The notes below the pieces were generated by a model. The model searched no databases. It was not told where the DNA came from and worked only from the letters and a program-made list of their open reading frames with translations. This document shows, piece by piece, positions 9,177 to 18,750 of a stretch of 64,000 bases of DNA. This stretch comes from Agromyces marinus (lineage in GTDB: Bacteria > Actinomycetota > Actinomycetes > Actinomycetales > Microbacteriaceae). Where the stretch lies: positions 2,356,001-2,420,000 of the forward strand of contig NZ_CP087879.1 of NCBI RefSeq assembly GCF_021442325.1, written 5' to 3'. Position 1 is the first letter of the stretch; each line of letters opens with the position of its first letter. The position numbers and the translations under genes are program-made.

Positions 9177-10325
9177 TCAGTGCCGGATGCCGAGCCGCGG
9201 CAGGCGCGGCACCTCGACGGCAGGCCCCGCACCGGCGGGCACGATCTCGACCTGGGAGGCCGCGACATCCGTGCCGTGGCTCTCGACGATGAGCTCGAGC
9301 TCCGCGGGGACGGCGCGCTTGACCACGGCGAGCGCGATCGGGCCGAGCTCGTGGTGCATGGCCGCCGAGGTGATCGCGCCGACCGCGCGACGTTCGGGAT
9401 CCTCGCCGGGCGCGGGCTCCGGCCGCTGCTTCACCCCGATGACGACGTCACCGGGAACGGGCAGGATCGTGTCGCTGCCGTCGAGGTGCAGCATGACCAG
9501 CCGCCGCGGCGGGCGGCCGAGGTTCACGACCTTCGCCACCGTCTCCTGGCCGCGGTAGCAGCCCTTGTTGAGGTCGACCGCGCTGCGCAGCCAGTCGAGC
9601 TCGTGCGGCAGCGTCCGCTCGTCGACCTCGGTCGCGAAGCGCGGCCGCCACGCCGCGATGCGCAGCGCCTCGAGGGCGAGCACGCCCGCCGCCTGCAGCG
9701 TGCCCGCGCGCACCTGCGCGGCGAGCCCCGCGAGCGCCGGGCGCGGCACGATCGCCTCGACCAGGCGCCAGGTCGCGCCGGCGTGACCGGACTCGGGCGC
9801 GTAGGCGTACCCGTCGGCGATGACGCGCCGCCACGGGTCGTCCCAGGCGAGCGCCCCCTCGGGGAGTTCGAACGGCAGGTCGTCGCCGCGCGGCACGGCC
9901 GCGACGACGGCGTGGGCGTCGGAGGCATCCGCCACCTCGACCCGCAGCATGAACCGCATGCGGTCCAGCCAGCCCGCGAGCGCCCGAGCGGCATCGCCGC
10001 CCTCGACGACGAGCCAGGTGCGCTCGCCGTCGTCGAGGGCGTGCACCGCGTGCTCGACGTGGCCCGACGCGTCGAGGAAGAGCGCCTCGACGCTCTCGCC
10101 GGGTGCCAGCCGGTCGAGGGCGCGGCTGGCCATCGAGTTCAACCACGAGAGGCGATCGGGGCCGGAGACCGTCACCACGCCACGATGCGAGAGGTCGACG
10201 ATCGCTCGGCCCTGCTCGAGGCGTCGCTGCTCGACGAGCGGATTGCCGTAGTGCGCGGCGACGCCCTCGTCGGGCGCCTCGGCGGGAACGGCGCCCGGGA
10301 GCGTGAGGAACGGCGACCCGGTCAT
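9177..10325 (-). CDS. ygfZ: YgfZ-family folate-binding protein (GcvT-like)
   Basis: 382 residues with the YgfZ signature KGCYRGQE (about residues 250-257), which distinguishes this family from true GcvT. YgfZ binds tetrahydrofolate and supports iron-sulfur cluster enzymes, possibly by clearing formaldehyde-type adducts. The ATG at 10325 shares one base with the stop of the upstream nitrobindin gene (TGATG), so the two are translationally coupled. This neighbourhood (ygfZ, nitrobindin, pabC, glnR, phosphate genes) resembles the Rv0811c-Rv0821c region of Mycobacterium tuberculosis as I recall it. Confidence 0.88.
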   Translation of the reverse strand: MTGSPFLTLPGAVPAEAPDEGVAAHYGNPLVEQRRLEQGRAIVDLSHRGVVTVSGPDRLSWLNSMASRALDRLAPGESVEALFLDASGHVEHAVHALDDGERTWLVVEGGDAARALAGWLDRMRFMLRVEVADASDAHAVVAAVPRGDDLPFELPEGALAWDDPWRRVIADGYAYAPESGHAGATWRLVEAIVPRPALAGLAAQVRAGTLQAAGVLALEALRIAAWRPRFATEVDERTLPHELDWLRSAVDLNKGCYRGQETVAKVVNLGRPPRRLVMLHLDGSDTILPVPGDVVIGVKQRPEPAPGEDPERRAVGAITSAAMHHELGPIALAVVKRAVPAELELIVESHGTDVAASQVEIVPAGAGPAVEVPRLPRLGIRH

Positions 10326-10933
10326 CAGTCGACCTTCGCGAGTCGGCCGGAGGCGTGGGTGCGCAGGTCCTGCCCGAGCGCCGCGATGTCCCACGCCCAG
10401 AGCAGGTGGTTCTCGACGAGGCCGTACAGCCGGGTCGCTGCCGCGTACTCCTTCGCCCCGGCCGTGCGCATGACGGCGTCGGTGGCGAGGTCGATGCGCG
10501 GTCCCTTGACCTGGCCGAGGTACAGCTCGCTGACCCCACCCGGGTGCACGAGCGCGACCTCGAGGTCGAAGCCGCCGGCGTCGTTGCGCAGCGTCTCGAC
10601 CGACTCGGCGTCCGGGTAGCGGCGGGAGCCGACGGCTGGCAGCATGCCCGGACCCGGATCGCCCTCGCCGAGCGGGCGCGCCAGGCGCCAGTACCCGGTC
10701 TCGGAGGCGATCGCGACGGGCTCGCCGTCGGGCTCGGTCGGGAACAGCCAGGTCGAGGAGGTGTAGTTCAGGTAGGGCAGGCCGTCATGGCTGAAGCTCA
10801 CGCGCTGGCCGAACTCGTGGGTGACCGAGTCGTCGCCGACGGCGTAGTCGATGACGCCCGACCCCTCCCAGACCCCGATGAGCCAGGAGAGCGGAACGAG
10901 TTCCGCGGGAAGGTCGACCGGCAGTTCGATCAC
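10325..10933 (-). CDS. Nitrobindin-like FABP/DUF1794 heme-binding protein
   Basis: 202 residues of the lipocalin-like THAP4/nitrobindin family. Visible features are the N-terminal G-x-W-x-G-x-G motif (GVWEGSG, about residues 20-26), a beta-barrel pattern, and a C-terminal conserved His (ENHLLWAWDIA) expected to be the heme axial ligand. Members bind ferric heme and can isomerise peroxynitrite. It overlaps ygfZ by one base downstream and is preceded by a tiny membrane-peptide gene three bases upstream, suggesting one operon read from the promoter at 11060-11065. Confidence 0.85.
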   Translation of the reverse strand: MIELPVDLPAELVPLSWLIGVWEGSGVIDYAVGDDSVTHEFGQRVSFSHDGLPYLNYTSSTWLFPTEPDGEPVAIASETGYWRLARPLGEGDPGPGMLPAVGSRRYPDAESVETLRNDAGGFDLEVALVHPGGVSELYLGQVKGPRIDLATDAVMRTAGAKEYAAATRLYGLVENHLLWAWDIAALGQDLRTHASGRLAKVD

Positions 10934-10936
10934 GGT

Positions 10937-11053
10937 CTAGCGCTGGCCCTTGAAGAGCTTGAAGACGACGACCCCGCTGATCCATGCGATCGTGAGGCCC
11001 GCGAGACCGAGCAGGCCGAGGAAGAAGAGTTCGAGCGCGAGCAGGGAGGACAT
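10937..11053 (-). CDS. Small 38-residue single-pass membrane protein
   Basis: A 39-codon gene starting ATG at 11053 and ending TAG at 10939. The peptide begins [16 protein letters not shown], has one long hydrophobic helix (about residues 3-31) and a basic tail ending FKLFKGQR. Support: minus-strand TAGACT ends six bases before the ATG (a leaderless promoter), the stop lies three bases before the nitrobindin start, and codon use is ordinary for this genome. Function unknown; it may anchor or regulate a partner. It could instead be a translated leader of the downstream operon. Confidence 0.7.
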   Translation of the reverse strand: MSSLLALELFFLGLLGLAGLTIAWISGVVVFKLFKGQR

Positions 11054-11065
11054 GCGGCGAGTCTA
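11054..11065 (-). promoter_or_regulatory. -10 box for small membrane peptide-nitrobindin-ygfZ operon
   Basis: Minus-strand TAGACT with a six-base gap to the ATG at 11053, fitting a leaderless transcript. Confidence 0.55.
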
Positions 11066-11073
11066 CCGGGTGC

Positions 11074-11412
11074 TCAGAGGAGGACCGGCAGCAGCGCGAG
11101 GGTGCCGACCGCGACCACGACGACCGCACCCGCGATCGATGCGCTCACCCGCCCGACGTACCCGCGCGGCTGACGCGAGGCCAGCTGGAGCAGCAGCCCG
11201 GCGATGACGGATGCCGCGAGCACGATGCCGAGCATCGCGAGCGCGGCGTACGGCCCGGCGTCGCCGAACCACACGTGCCGACCGTCCCAGGCGAGCCCCA
11301 CGACGAGCGCCGTGCCGAGGAGCGCGAGCGCCCAGGTGATCGGCGCGCCCCAGCGCACCAGCCCACCGCTCGCGCCCGACGTCTCATCGCGGGCCGTACC
11401 GTCTGTCGCCAT
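11074..11412 (-). CDS. Small integral membrane protein, unknown function
   Basis: 112 residues with three predicted membrane helices (about residues 24-42, 54-76 and 89-111) and a short hydrophilic N-terminus. No motif is recognised. It is transcribed away from glnR with 63 bases between the two starts. The ATG at 11412 is the only good start, though no strong ribosome-binding site precedes it. Confidence 0.65.
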   Translation of the reverse strand: MATDGTARDETSGASGGLVRWGAPITWALALLGTALVVGLAWDGRHVWFGDAGPYAALAMLGIVLAASVIAGLLLQLASRQPRGYVGRVSASIAGAVVVVAVGTLALLPVLL

Positions 11413-11475
11413 TTCCGTCTCGCACCGTTCGTCGTGGGGCTAGTATGGTCCGCACCTTACTACTGGAGGGTGTGC

Positions 11476-12165
11476 GTGGCGCAGCTGCTGATCCTGACGC
11501 CGGCAGCAGACGAAGACGTCCTCCCGGCCCTGACACTCCTGACCCATCGGGTGCGCGTGATCCCCGCGTCGCCCGAGCAGCTCGTCCGCGCGCCCGATTC
11601 CGACCTCGTCCTCCTCGATGCACGGACCAACCTCGCCGGTGCCAAGGCACTGTGCCAGATCCTCCGGACGACCGGGCTCTCGGTGCCGCTCGTCCTGATC
11701 GTGACCGAGGGCGGCCTCACCGCCGTCACCCCCGACTGGGGCGTCGACGACGTCGTGCTCGACCAGGCGGGTCCCGCAGAGGTCGACGCCCGTATCCGGC
11801 TCGCGATCGGTCGCGCGCAGGCCACTCAGCCCGCCGAACGCATCCAGACCTCCGGTGTCGTCATCGACGAGGCGAGCTACTCGGCGAAGGTGCGCGGGCG
11901 CCCGCTCGACCTGACCTACAAGGAGTTCGAGCTGCTGCGGTTCCTCGCGGCGCACCCGTCGCGCGTGTTCACGCGCGAGCAGCTGCTGAGCGAGGTCTGG
12001 GGCTACGACTACTTCGGCGGGACGCGCACGGTCGACGTGCACGTGCGGCGACTGCGCGCCAAGCTCGGCGACCTCGACAGCCTGATCGGCACGGTCCGCA
12101 ACGTGGGCTACCGGTTCAACGTCCACGAGGAGGACGACGAGGACGCGAACCTCACCGCCCGGTGA
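11476..12165 (+). CDS. glnR: GlnR-like OmpR-family nitrogen regulator
   Basis: 229 residues, closely matching the pattern of streptomycete/mycobacterial GlnR: an atypical receiver domain ([24 protein letters not shown] with Asp48; [19 protein letters not shown]) and a winged helix ([52 protein letters not shown]). GlnR controls ammonium assimilation genes and works without a cognate kinase. GTG at 11476 is chosen because GGAGG lies six bases upstream and the protein then starts like known GlnR; TAGTAT at about 11451 is a likely -10. It lies just before ppk; in M. tuberculosis glnR also lies near phosphate genes, so nitrogen and phosphate control are linked by position. Confidence 0.88.
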   Translation: MAQLLILTPAADEDVLPALTLLTHRVRVIPASPEQLVRAPDSDLVLLDARTNLAGAKALCQILRTTGLSVPLVLIVTEGGLTAVTPDWGVDDVVLDQAGPAEVDARIRLAIGRAQATQPAERIQTSGVVIDEASYSAKVRGRPLDLTYKEFELLRFLAAHPSRVFTREQLLSEVWGYDYFGGTRTVDVHVRRLRAKLGDLDSLIGTVRNVGYRFNVHEEDDEDANLTAR

Positions 12166-12210
12166 CCTCCGCTCCACCACGGCGTCACAGCCCGGTGGCA
12201 TGATGTGTGG

Positions 12211-14409
12211 ATGACCGCCGAGAGCACCCTCGACGACCGGACCGCGAGCGACTTCGACGACGACTTCGAACCGCTCGACATCGACGGCGCACCCGAACTC
12301 CTCGCCGAGCGCTACCTCGATCGCGAGCTGAGCTGGCTCGCCTTCAACCAGCGCGTGCTCGAGCTCGCCGAGGACCCTCGGCTGCCCGTGCTCGAGCGCG
12401 CCAACTTCCTCGCGATCTTCGCGTCGAACCTCGACGAGTTCTTCATGGTCCGGGTCGCGGGCCTGAAGCGTCGCATCAACACCGGGCTCGCCGTCCCGAC
12501 GAACGTCGGCCGCACGCCGCACGAGGTGCTGGCCGACATTTCGCGCATCGCCCACGACCTCCAGTCCCGGCACGCCACCGCCTACCAGGAGCTCGTCAAG
12601 CCGGTGCTGGCCGAGTCCGGCATCCGCATCGTGTCGTGGGCCGAACTCGACGCCGACCGTCGCGCCCACCTGCACGACTACTTCAGCGGGCAGATCTTCC
12701 CCGTGCTCATGCCGCTCGCGGTCGACCCGGCGCATCCCTTCCCCTACATCTCGGGTCTCTCGCTGAACCTGTCGGTGCGGGTGCGCAACAGCCGCACGGG
12801 CCGGCAGGAGTTCGCGCGCGTCAAGGTCCCCCAGATGCTGCCGCGATTCGTCCGCGTCGACCCGGCCGAGCCGATCGAGGATGCGCGCTACGTCGCGCTC
12901 GAGGAGCTCATCGCCAACCACCTCGGCGATCTCTTCCCCGGCATGGAGGTCCTCGACCACCACGTGTTCCGCGTCACCCGCAACGAGGACGTCGAGATCG
13001 AGGAGGACGAGACCGAGAACCTCATCAAGGCGCTCGAGAAGGAGCTGCTGCGACGCCGGTTCGGTCCGCCCATCCGCCTCGAGATCTCCGACGACATGGA
13101 CGAGGTCACGCTGGGCCTGCTCGTGCGCGAGCTCGACGTCACCGACCAGGACGTCTACCGGCTGCCCTCCCCGCTCGACCTCGGGGGCCTGTTCGACCTC
13201 GCGAAGATCGACCGGCCCGAACTGCACTTCCCGACCCACGTGCCGACCACGAACCTGCAGCTGCAGCCGTCGGAGCCGAACCGTCGCGCGGACGTCTTCC
13301 AGGCCGTCGCCGCCAAGGACGTGCTGCTGCACCACCCCTACGAGTCGTTCGCGACGAGCATCCAGGCCTTCCTCGAGCAGGCGGCCGAGGACCCGGACGT
13401 CCTCGCGATCAAGCAGACGCTCTACCGCACGTCGGGCGACAGCCCGATCGTCGAGGCGCTCATCGACGCGGCCGAGGCGGGCAAGCAGGTGCTCGCGCTC
13501 GTCGAGATCAAGGCACGGTTCGACGAGGCCGCCAACATCACGTGGGCCCGCAAGCTCGAGAAGGCGGGCGTGCACGTCGTGTACGGGCTCGTCGGACTGA
13601 AGACCCACTGCAAGCTCGCCCTGGTCATCCGCCAGGAGAAGGACGGCCTGAAGCACTACAGCCACATCGGCACCGGGAACTACAACCCGAAGACCAGCCG
13701 GATCTACGAGGATCTGGGGCTGCTCACCGCCGACGACCAGGTCGGCAAGGACCTCACGCGGCTGTTCAACGAGCTGTCCGGGTACGCGATCGAGAAGAAG
13801 TTCAAGCGCCTGCTCGTCGCACCGCTCCACCTGCGCAAGGGCCTGCTCAAGCTCATCGCGGAGGAGACCCGCAACGCGCAGGAGGGCAGGCCCGCCGGCA
13901 TCCGCATCAAGGTCAACTCGATGGTCGACGAGGCGATCATCGACGGGCTCTACCGCGCATCGAACGCGGGCGTGCCCGTCGAGATCTGGGTGCGCGGCAT
14001 CTGCAGCCTCCGCCCCGGGATCCCCGGACTCAGCGAGAACATCCGGGTGCGTTCGATCCTCGGTCGCTACCTCGAGCACTCGCGCATCTTCTCGTTCGTC
14101 GGCGACGGCGACCCCGTGGTCTACATCGGCTCGGCCGACATGATGCACCGCAACCTCGACCGCAGGGTCGAAGCGCTCGTGCGCCTGACCGACGCCGAGC
14201 ACATCGCCGAGATCGGCGACATGTTCGATGCGGCCATGGACGAACGGACGAGCTCCTGGTGGCTCGACGGCGACGGGACCTGGACCAGGCGGACGACGGA
14301 CGACGAGGGTCGCCCCCTCGACGACCTGCAGCAGTCGCGCATCCAGCGGGCAGCGCAGCGCAGCACCCGGGCCGCGCACCGGGCCAGCCGGTCGGGGAAG
14401 CGCCGATGA
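12211..14409 (+). CDS. ppk: Polyphosphate kinase 1
   Basis: 732 residues, the family length. It reversibly polymerises the gamma-phosphate of ATP into polyphosphate. Domains in order: N-terminal helical domain ([20 protein letters not shown]), head domain, and two phospholipase D-like C-terminal domains with conserved histidines (THCKL, His466; [12 protein letters not shown], His482/485) that carry the phosphoenzyme intermediate, plus [20 protein letters not shown] at 12211 is chosen; an in-frame GTG lies two codons upstream. It overlaps the next gene by four bases (ATGA), so synthesis of polyphosphate and the Nudix/phosphatase enzyme are coupled, as in mycobacterial ppk-mutT1. Confidence 0.96.
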   Translation: MTAESTLDDRTASDFDDDFEPLDIDGAPELLAERYLDRELSWLAFNQRVLELAEDPRLPVLERANFLAIFASNLDEFFMVRVAGLKRRINTGLAVPTNVGRTPHEVLADISRIAHDLQSRHATAYQELVKPVLAESGIRIVSWAELDADRRAHLHDYFSGQIFPVLMPLAVDPAHPFPYISGLSLNLSVRVRNSRTGRQEFARVKVPQMLPRFVRVDPAEPIEDARYVALEELIANHLGDLFPGMEVLDHHVFRVTRNEDVEIEEDETENLIKALEKELLRRRFGPPIRLEISDDMDEVTLGLLVRELDVTDQDVYRLPSPLDLGGLFDLAKIDRPELHFPTHVPTTNLQLQPSEPNRRADVFQAVAAKDVLLHHPYESFATSIQAFLEQAAEDPDVLAIKQTLYRTSGDSPIVEALIDAAEAGKQVLALVEIKARFDEAANITWARKLEKAGVHVVYGLVGLKTHCKLALVIRQEKDGLKHYSHIGTGNYNPKTSRIYEDLGLLTADDQVGKDLTRLFNELSGYAIEKKFKRLLVAPLHLRKGLLKLIAEETRNAQEGRPAGIRIKVNSMVDEAIIDGLYRASNAGVPVEIWVRGICSLRPGIPGLSENIRVRSILGRYLEHSRIFSFVGDGDPVVYIGSADMMHRNLDRRVEALVRLTDAEHIAEIGDMFDAAMDERTSSWWLDGDGTWTRRTTDDEGRPLDDLQQSRIQRAAQRSTRAAHRASRSGKRR

Positions 14410-15350
14410 GCGTGCCCGCCACCGCCGTCTACGCGGCCGGCGCGGTCTGCTGGCGCCTCATCGACGGCCGGATCCACGTGCTCGTGGTGCACCGCACGGT
14501 CTACGGCGACGTGACGATCCCCAAGGGCAAGGTCGACCCGGGCGAGACCCTGCCCCAGACCGCGGTTCGCGAGATCGCCGAGGAGACCGGACTGGCGGTC
14601 GCGCTCGGCGTTCCGGTCGGCGTCTCGCGCTACCAGCTCCCGAGCGGCCGCGAGAAGATCGTGCACTACTGGGCTGCGCACGTCACCGACAAGGCGGTCC
14701 TCGCCTCGACCTTCCGCCCCAACGCCGAGATCGCGGCACTCGAGTGGGTCACGCCCAAGCGCGCCCGCTCGTACCTGACGTACGAGCCGGACCGCGACAT
14801 CCTCGACCACTTCATCGCGTTGGTCGACCAGGGCGTGACCGAGACCTTCGCGCTCATCGTGCTCAGGCATGCGAAGGCGCGCTCGCGCTCGGCGTGGGAG
14901 GGCGAGGATGCGACGCGTCCGCTGGTCGAACGCGGCGTGCAGCAGGCGGCCGAACTCGTCGGCACCCTGTCGGCCTGGCGGCCCCGGCGCATCGTGTCGA
15001 GCCCGGCCGTGCGATGCGCGACGACGGTCACCCCGTTCGGGGCCGCGACGGGCATCGCGATCAAGCGCGACGACGGCATCAGCCAGGACGCCTGGGACGC
15101 CGGCCGCGACGAGGTTCGACGCGTCATCGGCAAGCGGGTCCGCGTCGGCAGGTCCGCGGTGGTCTGCAGCCACCGGCCGGTCCTGCCCGAGATCATGCGC
15201 GAGATCGCGCTCGCCACCGGCACGCCGCTCGGATCCTACGTCTCGGACGCCGCCGACCTCGACTTCGGCGGATTCAGCGTCGTGCATCTGTCGCGCTCGA
15301 ACCCGTCGTCGGGCATCATCGCGATCGAGACGCACGCGCCGACCGCCTAG
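14406..15350 (+). CDS. MutT1-like Nudix hydrolase fused to histidine phosphatase
   Basis: 314 residues. The N-terminal Nudix domain (about residues 1-140) carries the full Nudix box G-x5-E-x7-REUXEE-x-G-U in the stretch from [15 protein letters not shown] to REIAEETGL. The C-terminal domain is a histidine phosphatase ([19 protein letters not shown]; catalytic His in LRHAK; later [10 protein letters not shown] and SHRPVL). The same two-domain layout is found in mycobacterial MutT1, next to ppk1, which degrades 8-oxo-dGTP and diadenosine polyphosphates. ATG overlaps the ppk stop. A phosphate-turnover or nucleotide-sanitising role is inferred from family and context. Confidence 0.9.
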   Translation: MSVPATAVYAAGAVCWRLIDGRIHVLVVHRTVYGDVTIPKGKVDPGETLPQTAVREIAEETGLAVALGVPVGVSRYQLPSGREKIVHYWAAHVTDKAVLASTFRPNAEIAALEWVTPKRARSYLTYEPDRDILDHFIALVDQGVTETFALIVLRHAKARSRSAWEGEDATRPLVERGVQQAAELVGTLSAWRPRRIVSSPAVRCATTVTPFGAATGIAIKRDDGISQDAWDAGRDEVRRVIGKRVRVGRSAVVCSHRPVLPEIMREIALATGTPLGSYVSDAADLDFGGFSVVHLSRSNPSSGIIAIETHAPTA

Positions 15351-15394
15351 CTCTGTGCGGACTCCCAGTCGGGGAAGCCGCACCGAAAGCCGTC

Positions 15395-15416
15395 GTTCAC
15401 CTCCCGTTCACCATCG
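15395..15416 (+). promoter_or_regulatory. PHO box upstream of pstS
   Basis: Two adjacent 11-base direct repeats, GTTCACCTCCC (15395-15405) and GTTCACCATCG (15406-15416), match the GTTCACC-type PHO box bound by phosphorylated PhoP/RegX3 ahead of pstS in actinobacteria. TAGCGT at 15444-15449 is a possible -10. The identical seven-base core in both units at exactly one 11-base turn makes this the best-supported operator in the window. Confidence 0.8.
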
Positions 15417-15507
15417 TGGGGGACGCTCGTCATGCACGCTGATTAGCGTCGCAGGCGGATCGGGCACCCGGTCCGAACCCTGCAATCAACCCCCGGAAGG
15501 GAATCAC

Positions 15508-16599
15508 GTGAACCTCAAGCGTTTCGGCGCGCCCGCCGTCATCGCCATGACCGCGGCACTCGCGCTCAGCTCCTGCGCCGCGAACGAGGGTGGGGCCGCT
15601 CCCGCCGAATCCGAATCCACGCTCGCCGGCAACCTCGTCGGTGCAGGCGCCTCGTCGCAGGACTCCGCACAGCAGGCGTGGATCGCGGGCTTCCAGACCG
15701 CGAACCCCGACGTCACGATCGACTACGACCCCTCGGGCTCGGGCGCCGGTCGCGACACCTTCCTCGAGGGTGCGAGCGACTTCGCCGGTTCCGACCGCGC
15801 GTTCAACGACGAGGAGCTCGCCACGGGCGGGTTCGCCAAGTGCGCCCCCGACACCGGCATCGTGGAGCTCCCGCTCTACATCTCGCCGATCGCGGTCATC
15901 TTCAACCTCGAGGGCATCGACAGCCTGAACCTCGACGCGGCCACCGTCGCGGGCATCTTCGCCGGCACGATCACGAACTGGAACGACCCGGCGATCGCCG
16001 CGACCAACGAGGGCGTCGACCTGCCCGACCTCGCGATCACCGCGGTGCACCGCTCCGACGACTCGGGCACGACCGAGAACTTCACCGACTACCTCGGCGC
16101 AGCCGCGGGCGACGTGTGGACGTGGGAGGCCGACGGCGTGTGGCCGTTCGAGGGCGGCGAGGCCGCACAGGGCACCTCGGGCGTCGTGGATGCCGTCACC
16201 AACGGCACGGGCACGATCGGCTACGCCGACGCGTCGCGCGCGGGTGACCTCGGCACCGTGGCGATCGGCGGCGGCGGCGAGTTCGTCGAGTACTCGCCCG
16301 AGGCCGCTGCCGCGATCGTCGACGCATCGCCGCTGGCCGAGGGCCGCGACGAGCAGGACCTCGCGATCGAGCTCGACCGCACCTCGACCGAGGCCGGCGT
16401 GTACCCGATCGTCCTCGTCAGCTACCTGATCGCCTGCCAGGAGTACGCCGAGCCCGAGAACGTCGAGCTCGTCAAGGCGTACCTCTCGTACATGGCCAGC
16501 GCCGAGGGCCAGGACGCTGCGGCCGAGTCCGCCGGCTCCGCCCCGATCTCCGACTCGCTCCGCGAGCAGGTCACGGCGGCCATCGACTCCATCCAGTAG
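15508..16599 (+). CDS. pstS: Phosphate ABC transporter substrate-binding lipoprotein PstS
   Basis: 363 residues. A lipoprotein signal peptide ends at LALSSC (Cys about residue 21). The mature protein is a type II periplasmic-binding fold with the phosphate-contacting motifs GAGASSQDSAQQAW (near residue 50), SGSGAGRDTF (near 78), SDRAF and HRSDDSGTTENF (near 185). It captures phosphate outside the membrane and delivers it to PstCA. GTG at 15508 follows CGGAAGGGA. First gene of pstSCAB; a hairpin separates it from pstC, which likely raises PstS over the permeases. Confidence 0.97.
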   Translation: MNLKRFGAPAVIAMTAALALSSCAANEGGAAPAESESTLAGNLVGAGASSQDSAQQAWIAGFQTANPDVTIDYDPSGSGAGRDTFLEGASDFAGSDRAFNDEELATGGFAKCAPDTGIVELPLYISPIAVIFNLEGIDSLNLDAATVAGIFAGTITNWNDPAIAATNEGVDLPDLAITAVHRSDDSGTTENFTDYLGAAAGDVWTWEADGVWPFEGGEAAQGTSGVVDAVTNGTGTIGYADASRAGDLGTVAIGGGGEFVEYSPEAAAAIVDASPLAEGRDEQDLAIELDRTSTEAGVYPIVLVSYLIACQEYAEPENVELVKAYLSYMASAEGQDAAAESAGSAPISDSLREQVTAAIDSIQ

Positions 16600-16605
16600 T
16601 CGCAC

Positions 16606-16643
16606 GTGCCCGGCCCCGGCACTTCGGTCCCGGGGCCGGGCAC
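16606..16643 (+). terminator. Intercistronic hairpin between pstS and pstC
   Basis: A perfect 14-bp stem (GTGCCCGGCCCCGG at 16606-16619, its complement at 16630-16643) with a 10-base loop, seven bases after the pstS stop and 40 bases before pstC. It probably stabilises the pstS message and/or partly terminates, giving more binding protein than permease. Confidence 0.8.
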
Positions 16644-16683
16644 ACCCCTGTTCCACACCCGAAACCCGGAGGATCACCCCCCG

Positions 16684-17622
16684 ATGACCACCGCACGAGC
16701 GCCGATCCGGGCGAAGCAACGACCCGGCGACAGCGTCTTCTCCAAGTCGGCGGTGTTCGCCGGCTCGATGATCCTCGTGACGCTCGCCGCGGTCGCGACG
16801 TTCCTCATCGTCCAGTCGATCCCCGCGCTCGTCGCCACGAGCGAAGACGCCTCGATCCTCGACACGAACTTCTGGGCCTACGTCGGCCCGCTCGTGTTCG
16901 GCACCATCTGGGCCGCCGCACTGGCGCTCATCATCGCCCTCCCGATCTCGATCGGCATCGCGCTCTTCATCTCGCACTACGCTCCGCGTCGCCTCGCCTC
17001 CGTGCTCGGATACGTCGTCGACCTGCTCGCAGCGGTTCCGTCGGTCGTGTTCGGTCTCTGGGGAATCGGGGTCCTCGCACCCGCCATCCAGCCCGCGTAC
17101 GCCTGGCTCGTCGAGAACATGGGCTGGTTCCCGCTGTTCTCCGGCCCGGTGTCCGGAACGGGGCGCACGATCCTCACGGCGGGCGTCGTGCTGGCCGTCA
17201 TGATCATCCCGATCATCACCGCGATCTCGCGCGAGGTCTTCCTGCAGACTCCGGTCCTGCACGAGGAGGCCGCGCTCGCGCTCGGCGCGACGCGCTGGGA
17301 GATGATCCGGATGGCCGTCCTGCCGTTCGGTCGCCCGGGCATCATCTCCGCGGCCGTGCTCGGCCTCGGCCGCGCGCTCGGCGAGACGATGGCCGTCGCG
17401 ATGGTCCTCTCGGCCACGGGCGCGGTCACGTTCGACCTGCTGACCTCGGTGAACCCGTCGACCATCGCGGCGAACATCGCGCTGAGCTTCCCCGAGGCGT
17501 ACGGCATCAACGTCAACGTCCTCATCGCGACCGGCCTCATCCTCTTCATCGTCACCTTCGCGGTGAACGCGATCGCACGCTGGATCGTCGCCCGCCGCGC
17601 CGAGTTCTCGGGAGCGAACTGA
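16684..17622 (+). CDS. pstC: Phosphate ABC transporter permease PstC
   Basis: 312 residues with six predicted membrane helices and the ABC permease EAA loop (EEAALALGATRWEMIRMAVLPFGRPGI, about residues 197-223). It pairs with PstA to form the phosphate channel. ATG at 16684 is chosen over an in-frame upstream ATG at 16606, which would begin within the intercistronic hairpin. The stop overlaps the pstA start by one base (TGATG). Confidence 0.96.
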   Translation: MTTARAPIRAKQRPGDSVFSKSAVFAGSMILVTLAAVATFLIVQSIPALVATSEDASILDTNFWAYVGPLVFGTIWAAALALIIALPISIGIALFISHYAPRRLASVLGYVVDLLAAVPSVVFGLWGIGVLAPAIQPAYAWLVENMGWFPLFSGPVSGTGRTILTAGVVLAVMIIPIITAISREVFLQTPVLHEEAALALGATRWEMIRMAVLPFGRPGIISAAVLGLGRALGETMAVAMVLSATGAVTFDLLTSVNPSTIAANIALSFPEAYGINVNVLIATGLILFIVTFAVNAIARWIVARRAEFSGAN

Positions 17623-18722
17623 TGACCACGACGATCACCCCTCCCGAAACCGGCCGCCGCGCCGCCGCCCCCGTGAGCAACTCGCTGACCGCGGGCAAGC
17701 TGCCGAACGGCGCCTCGTGGATGATCCTCGGCGCGAGCCTGCTCGTCTCGGCCGGGCTCTTCGCGGTCCTCGCGTTCGCGAGCGGCTCGTTCGACTGGGT
17801 CGCCTGGATCGTGGTCGGCGCCGTGCTCTACGTCGTCACGATCACGCTCGTCTCCCGCCTGATCGAGGGCACGCGCCGGGCGACCGACCGCCTCGTCACC
17901 GCCCTCGTGACCGGCGCGTTCCTGATCGCGATGATCCCGCTCGTCTCCGTCGCGATGACGGTCGTGACGTTCGGCATGAACCGGTTCGACGCCGAGTTCT
18001 TCACCTACTCGATGCGCAACGTCGTCGGCGAGGGCGGCGGCGCGCTGCACGCGATCGTGGGCACGCTGCTCATGACCGGGACCGCGGCGCTCATCTCGAT
18101 CCCGATCGGGCTGATGACCTCGATCTACCTCGTCGAGTACGGCCGCGGCCGCCTCGCACGCGGCATCACCTTCCTGGTCGACGTCATGACCGGCATCCCC
18201 TCGATCGTGGCGGGCCTCTTCGCCTACGCGCTGTTCGCGATCTTCTGGGGCCCGGGCACCCGCACGGGCATCGCCGGTGCGGTCGCCCTCGCGGTGCTCA
18301 TGATCCCGGTCGTCGTGCGCTCGAGCGAGGAGATGCTGCGGCTCGTGCCGAACGAGCTCCGCGAGGCCGCGTTCGCGCTCGGCGTCCCGAAGTGGCTGAC
18401 CATCGTCAAGGTCGTGCTGCCGACCTCGATCGCGGGCATCACGACGGGCATCATGCTCTCCATCGCCCGCGTCATCGGCGAGACCGCGCCGCTGCTCATC
18501 GCGGCCGGATTCACCAACAGCATGAACTACGACCTCACCGAGGGCCGCATGCAGTCCCTGCCCGTGTTCGTGTACACGCAGTACGCCAACCAGGGCAACC
18601 CCGCATTCGCCTACCTCGACCGCGCGTGGGCCGCAGCCCTCACGCTCATCCTCATCGTCATGGTGCTGAACCTGCTCGCCCGACTCGTCGCGCGGTTCTT
18701 CGCCCCCAAGTACGGCCGCTGA
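17622..18722 (+). CDS. pstA: Phosphate ABC transporter permease PstA
   Basis: 366 residues, with hydrophobic helices through most of the length and an EAA loop ([23 protein letters not shown], about residues 247-269). About 60 residues longer at the N-terminus than many PstA proteins, with two extra hydrophobic segments (residues 29-50 and 55-77) as is usual in actinobacteria. Forms the membrane channel with PstC. Translationally coupled to pstC. Confidence 0.95.
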   Translation: MTTTITPPETGRRAAAPVSNSLTAGKLPNGASWMILGASLLVSAGLFAVLAFASGSFDWVAWIVVGAVLYVVTITLVSRLIEGTRRATDRLVTALVTGAFLIAMIPLVSVAMTVVTFGMNRFDAEFFTYSMRNVVGEGGGALHAIVGTLLMTGTAALISIPIGLMTSIYLVEYGRGRLARGITFLVDVMTGIPSIVAGLFAYALFAIFWGPGTRTGIAGAVALAVLMIPVVVRSSEEMLRLVPNELREAAFALGVPKWLTIVKVVLPTSIAGITTGIMLSIARVIGETAPLLIAAGFTNSMNYDLTEGRMQSLPVFVYTQYANQGNPAFAYLDRAWAAALTLILIVMVLNLLARLVARFFAPKYGR

Positions 18723-18750
18723 CCCCCGGCCCGCCCAGTTAGGAAACGTC

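Noticed and set aside
11440..14379. A 979-codon open frame on the minus strand opposite glnR and ppk
   Set aside because: It is antisense to two well-recognised genes; high GC content leaves stop codons rare in other frames, and the translation is low-complexity and matches no family.
12207..15350. Long plus-strand frame fusing a shadow of ppk to the Nudix protein
   Set aside because: Only the part from 14406 is meaningful; the first 730 codons are an out-of-frame reading of ppk.
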